Shown here: in pieces, positions 6,302 to 8,095 of the stretch
Numbering within the stretch: the stretch's first letter is position 1
Layout: every line of letters starts with the position of its first letter
NCBI GenBank assembly: GCA_003167055.1
Contig: PMUE01000153.1
Coordinates: forward strand, 1-8,095
Reading direction: 5' to 3'
Origin: Vulcanimicrobiota bacterium
GTDB lineage: Bacteria > Vulcanimicrobiota > Vulcanimicrobiia > Vulcanimicrobiales > Vulcanimicrobiaceae
DNA length: 8,095 nucleotides
Notes under the pieces: generated by a model
What the model saw: only the letters and a program-made list of their open reading frames with translations
The model's database searches: none
What the model was told of the DNA's origin: nothing
Program-made: the position numbers and the translations under genes

Positions 6302-7107
6302 GGCTCGATCTCCATCGCGCGCAGGAATGCCTCGAGATCGAGTCGCGGATCGGGGAACGGTTGCGCAACGAGCGGACCCAATTCACGTGGCGCTTCGAAC
6401 GCGCGCTCGACCGCGGCGCGAATGGCGGGGACGTCGTCACTCACCAGTTCGCTCGCAAAGCCCTGCGCAAAGCGTTGTCGTCCGCCGGTGACGCGCCAAA
6501 TGAGCGGACGATCCGATGAATCCATCTCCTCGATCCCCGATTCAGTTTCGACGACGTCGGGGCCGTTGAGCCCGACACGCGCGCCTTCGCTTACGATGAT
6601 CTCGCTGCACAGCGCGGTCGAAAGCGAAAGGCCGCCGTACACGCCGACGCGCCCGGCGATCACCGCAACGACCGGCATTAGGTCGCGTAGCGCCACGATC
6701 GCGTCGCAGATTTCCGACACCGCGAGAATGCCCAAGTTGGCTTCCTGCAAACGGATGCCGCCGGTATCGAGCGCAAGCACCATCCGCGTCGGCGTGCCCC
6801 GCTCGGCATCGCGCCGCGCGAGTTCGAGCGCCCCGGCGATTTTCGAACCACCGATCTCGCCGATCGAGCCGCCGAGAAAACGGCCGTCGGTTGCGACGAC
6901 GCAAGCGCGCACGCCGCCGATCGTACCGCGCGCAACCACCGTGCCGTCGTCTGACTGCGGCACGACGCCCTGCGCCGCGAGATAGGGCGAAGCGATACGT
7001 TCAAATGGTCCGATCAGCTCGCGAAAGCTTTGCGCATCGAGCAACGCACGCGCGCGCTCGCGCGCTCCACGTTCGGCGAACGACTCCGTCAAGAGCAGCG
7101 CGGTCAT
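6298..7107 (-). CDS. mdcD: Malonate decarboxylase beta subunit (MdcD)
   Basis: A 269-residue partner of MdcE, homologous to the AccD/carboxyltransferase beta half. It shows FLGGSIGEIGGSKIAGALELA (78-98), LALDTGGIRLQEANLG (111-126), AGRVGVYGGLSLSTALC (151-167) and VGLNGPDVVETESGIEEMDSSD (178-199), the last typical of malonate decarboxylase beta chains. There is no four-cysteine zinc ribbon as in AccD; only three scattered cysteines are seen. The ATG at 7107 overlaps the mdcC stop as ATGA. MdcD and MdcE form the decarboxylase centre that acts on the MdcC-bound malonyl thioester. Confidence 0.94.
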   Translation of the reverse strand: MTALLLTESFAERGARERARALLDAQSFRELIGPFERIASPYLAAQGVVPQSDDGTVVARGTIGGVRACVVATDGRFLGGSIGEIGGSKIAGALELARRDAERGTPTRMVLALDTGGIRLQEANLGILAVSEICDAIVALRDLMPVVAVIAGRVGVYGGLSLSTALCSEIIVSEGARVGLNGPDVVETESGIEEMDSSDRPLIWRVTGGRQRFAQGFASELVSDDVPAIRAAVERAFEAPRELGPLVAQPFPDPRLDLEAFLRAMEIEP

Positions 7108-7397
7108 TGTGCACTCTCCAAGGCTTGCTCCAGGCGCAGCGCAACCACTGCCGGCGTTGCGCCGAAATCATTGATCTCGATCGCTACCGCAACAGGATTA
7201 CGCGCAAAGAATCGGCCGAGCACGGCTTGCCAGGTTCCGTCGAATCCGCTCACGCTCGTGCGCACGACGACGGCCGAACGCTGATCGCTCGACGGCTCGA
7301 GTAGGATTTCGCAGTTTCCCGAGGCCACGACCCCGACGTGCGAACGATGCTCGACGGATTGCGTGGCGGGAAACTCGTACGTGAGCGTCTCGATCAT
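7104..7397 (-). CDS. mdcC: Malonate decarboxylase acyl carrier protein, delta subunit (MdcC)
   Basis: A 97-residue carrier protein starting MIETLTYEFPA. The serine in HVGVVASGNCEILLE (Ser26) corresponds to the residue (Ser25 in Klebsiella MdcC) that carries the phosphoribosyl-dephospho-CoA arm. The C-terminal NDFGATPAVVALRLEQ (78-93) is the other conserved block. The family is usually about 99 residues. The ATG at 7397 shares one base with the mdcA stop (TGATG) and has AGGAG six bases upstream; GTG at 7400 and TTG at 7403 are in frame but too close to that site. Acetyl and malonyl groups ride on this protein while MdcA exchanges them and MdcD/E decarboxylate. Confidence 0.94.
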   Translation of the reverse strand: MIETLTYEFPATQSVEHRSHVGVVASGNCEILLEPSSDQRSAVVVRTSVSGFDGTWQAVLGRFFARNPVAVAIEINDFGATPAVVALRLEQALESAQ

Positions 7398-8095
7398 CAC
7401 CAACTCCTAAAACGCTTGGGCGGATCGTAGAGGCCGCCCGACCATTCGACCAGATCGCGCACGGAACGTGCCGCAAGCAAGGTGCGATTGGCCTCGTTAC
7501 GGCGTACGCCGAGATCTTCCGGAAACGCCACCACGCCGGCAGCGCGCAGCGCTTGCGTCCGCTGCTCGTCGGCACCGAGACCGATTTTTGTTACGCCGGC
7601 AATCGCCGCAAGTGCTGCGCGCCGTTCGTCGATATCGCGCGCGCGATAGAGGTACGCGATGCCCTCTTCGGTGACGACGTGCGTCACGTCGTCGCCGTAG
7701 ATCATAACCGGCGCGATCGGCAATCCCGCGGCACGTCCGAGCTCGATTGCATCGAGTCGCTCGACGAACGTGGGAATACCGCTCTCTTGAAAGGTCTCGA
7801 CGAGTTGCACCACGATCATGAGTCCACGCCGTATTTCTTCATCTGATGACGTCATCTCGAGCCAGGGAACGCTGGTATGCAGGCGACCGCGCGGGTCGCT
7901 CCCGAGATTCGGCGCGCCCCCGAAGCCGGCGATTCGACCGAGCGTAGCGGTCGACGAATTTGCGTCGCGATCGATCTGCAGCGTCGAGCCGATGAAGAGA
8001 TCGGTGGCATAGAGGCCTGCGGCCTGGCAAAACGCGCGGTTGGAACGCAACGATCCGTCGCGGCCGGTGAAGAACACGTCGGGGCGCGCCGCGAC
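7397..8095 (-). CDS. mdcA: Malonate decarboxylase alpha subunit, acetyl-S-ACP:malonate ACP transferase (MdcA), C-terminal part
   Basis: The C-terminal 232 residues of a protein usually about 550 long; the frame is still open at the window edge, so the start lies beyond 8095. It is a CoA-transferase-like enzyme that converts acetyl-S-ACP and malonate to malonyl-S-ACP and acetate. The match is seen in DVFFTGRDGSLRSNRAF, ATDLFIGSTLQID with NSSTATLGRIAGFGGAP, and NLGSDPRGRLHTS, all strongly typical of malonate decarboxylase alpha chains. GDDVTHVVTEEGIAYLYRA and LVEWSGGLYDPPKRFR follow near the C-terminus. It is the first visible gene of the operon; the promoter and any transporter genes would be upstream, outside the window. 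Confidence 0.95.
   Translation of the reverse strand, partial: VAARPDVFFTGRDGSLRSNRAFCQAAGLYATDLFIGSTLQIDRDANSSTATLGRIAGFGGAPNLGSDPRGRLHTSVPWLEMTSSDEEIRRGLMIVVQLVETFQESGIPTFVERLDAIELGRAAGLPIAPVMIYGDDVTHVVTEEGIAYLYRARDIDERRAALAAIAGVTKIGLGADEQRTQALRAAGVVAFPEDLGVRRNEANRTLLAARSVRDLVEWSGGLYDPPKRFRSW
7404..7408 (-). promoter_or_regulatory. Ribosome binding site for mdcC, inside the mdcA 3' end
   Basis: Minus strand AGGAG six bases before the ATG at 7397. It favours the ATG over the GTG and TTG codons just upstream, and shows mdcC can be initiated independently of read-through from mdcA. Confidence 0.7.

Noticed and set aside
5490..6985. Long plus-strand open frames (333 and 366 codons) opposite mdcE and mdcD
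   Set aside because: Ser/Arg/Ala-rich shadows opposite two strongly conserved, correctly coupled genes; no homology recognised.
1..8095. tRNA, rRNA, insertion sequence or phage genes
   Set aside because: I saw no tRNA-like cloverleaf with an anticodon stem, no rRNA motifs, no transposase and no integrase anywhere in the window.

Overview
The window is 8.1 kb of high-GC bacterial DNA (roughly 60-65% GC by eye) with every real gene on the minus strand, so transcription runs from right (8095) to left (1). Gene density is very high: most neighbours overlap by 1-8 bases, and GTG starts are common. Long open frames on the plus strand are GC-driven shadows. The organism cannot be named from this sequence. 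Enzyme families and GC suggest a soil or environmental bacterium. The DNA glycosylase variant and the tandem structured repeats look unlike a typical enterobacterium or pseudomonad, but that is only an impression.

Region 1 (8095-3180) is a biotin-independent malonate decarboxylase operon in the order mdcA (3' part only), mdcC, mdcD, mdcE, a fused mdcG-mdcB, mdcH. MdcA swaps malonate for acetate on the acyl carrier protein MdcC. MdcD/MdcE decarboxylate malonyl-ACP to acetyl-ACP. MdcB and MdcG make and attach the phosphoribosyl-dephospho-CoA arm of MdcC, and MdcH primes it with a malonyl group. The order A-C-D-E-G-B-H matches, from memory, the Acinetobacter mdcLMACDEGBH operon, except that G and B form one 466-residue protein here. 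No malonate transporter is visible; it may lie beyond 8095.

Region 2 (3187-2297) is a divergent Fpg/Nei-type DNA glycosylase gene whose GTG start overlaps the mdcH stop by 8 bases, so a DNA repair gene appears translationally coupled to a catabolic operon.

Region 3 (2296-2086) is the only real intergenic stretch. It holds two 67-bp units of a structured tandem repeat (period 69 bp). Each folds into a three-way junction plus a further hairpin, with compensatory base changes between the copies. Next to them is a good promoter whose -10 box sits inside a perfect 12-bp palindrome, then a strong Shine-Dalgarno.

Region 4 (2085-1) holds a GntR/FCD-family regulator, possibly an MdcY-like repressor that controls itself through the palindrome. 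It is followed after 29 bases by a thiamine-diphosphate enzyme of the acetolactate synthase / 2-hydroxyacyl-CoA lyase superfamily, cut by the window edge.
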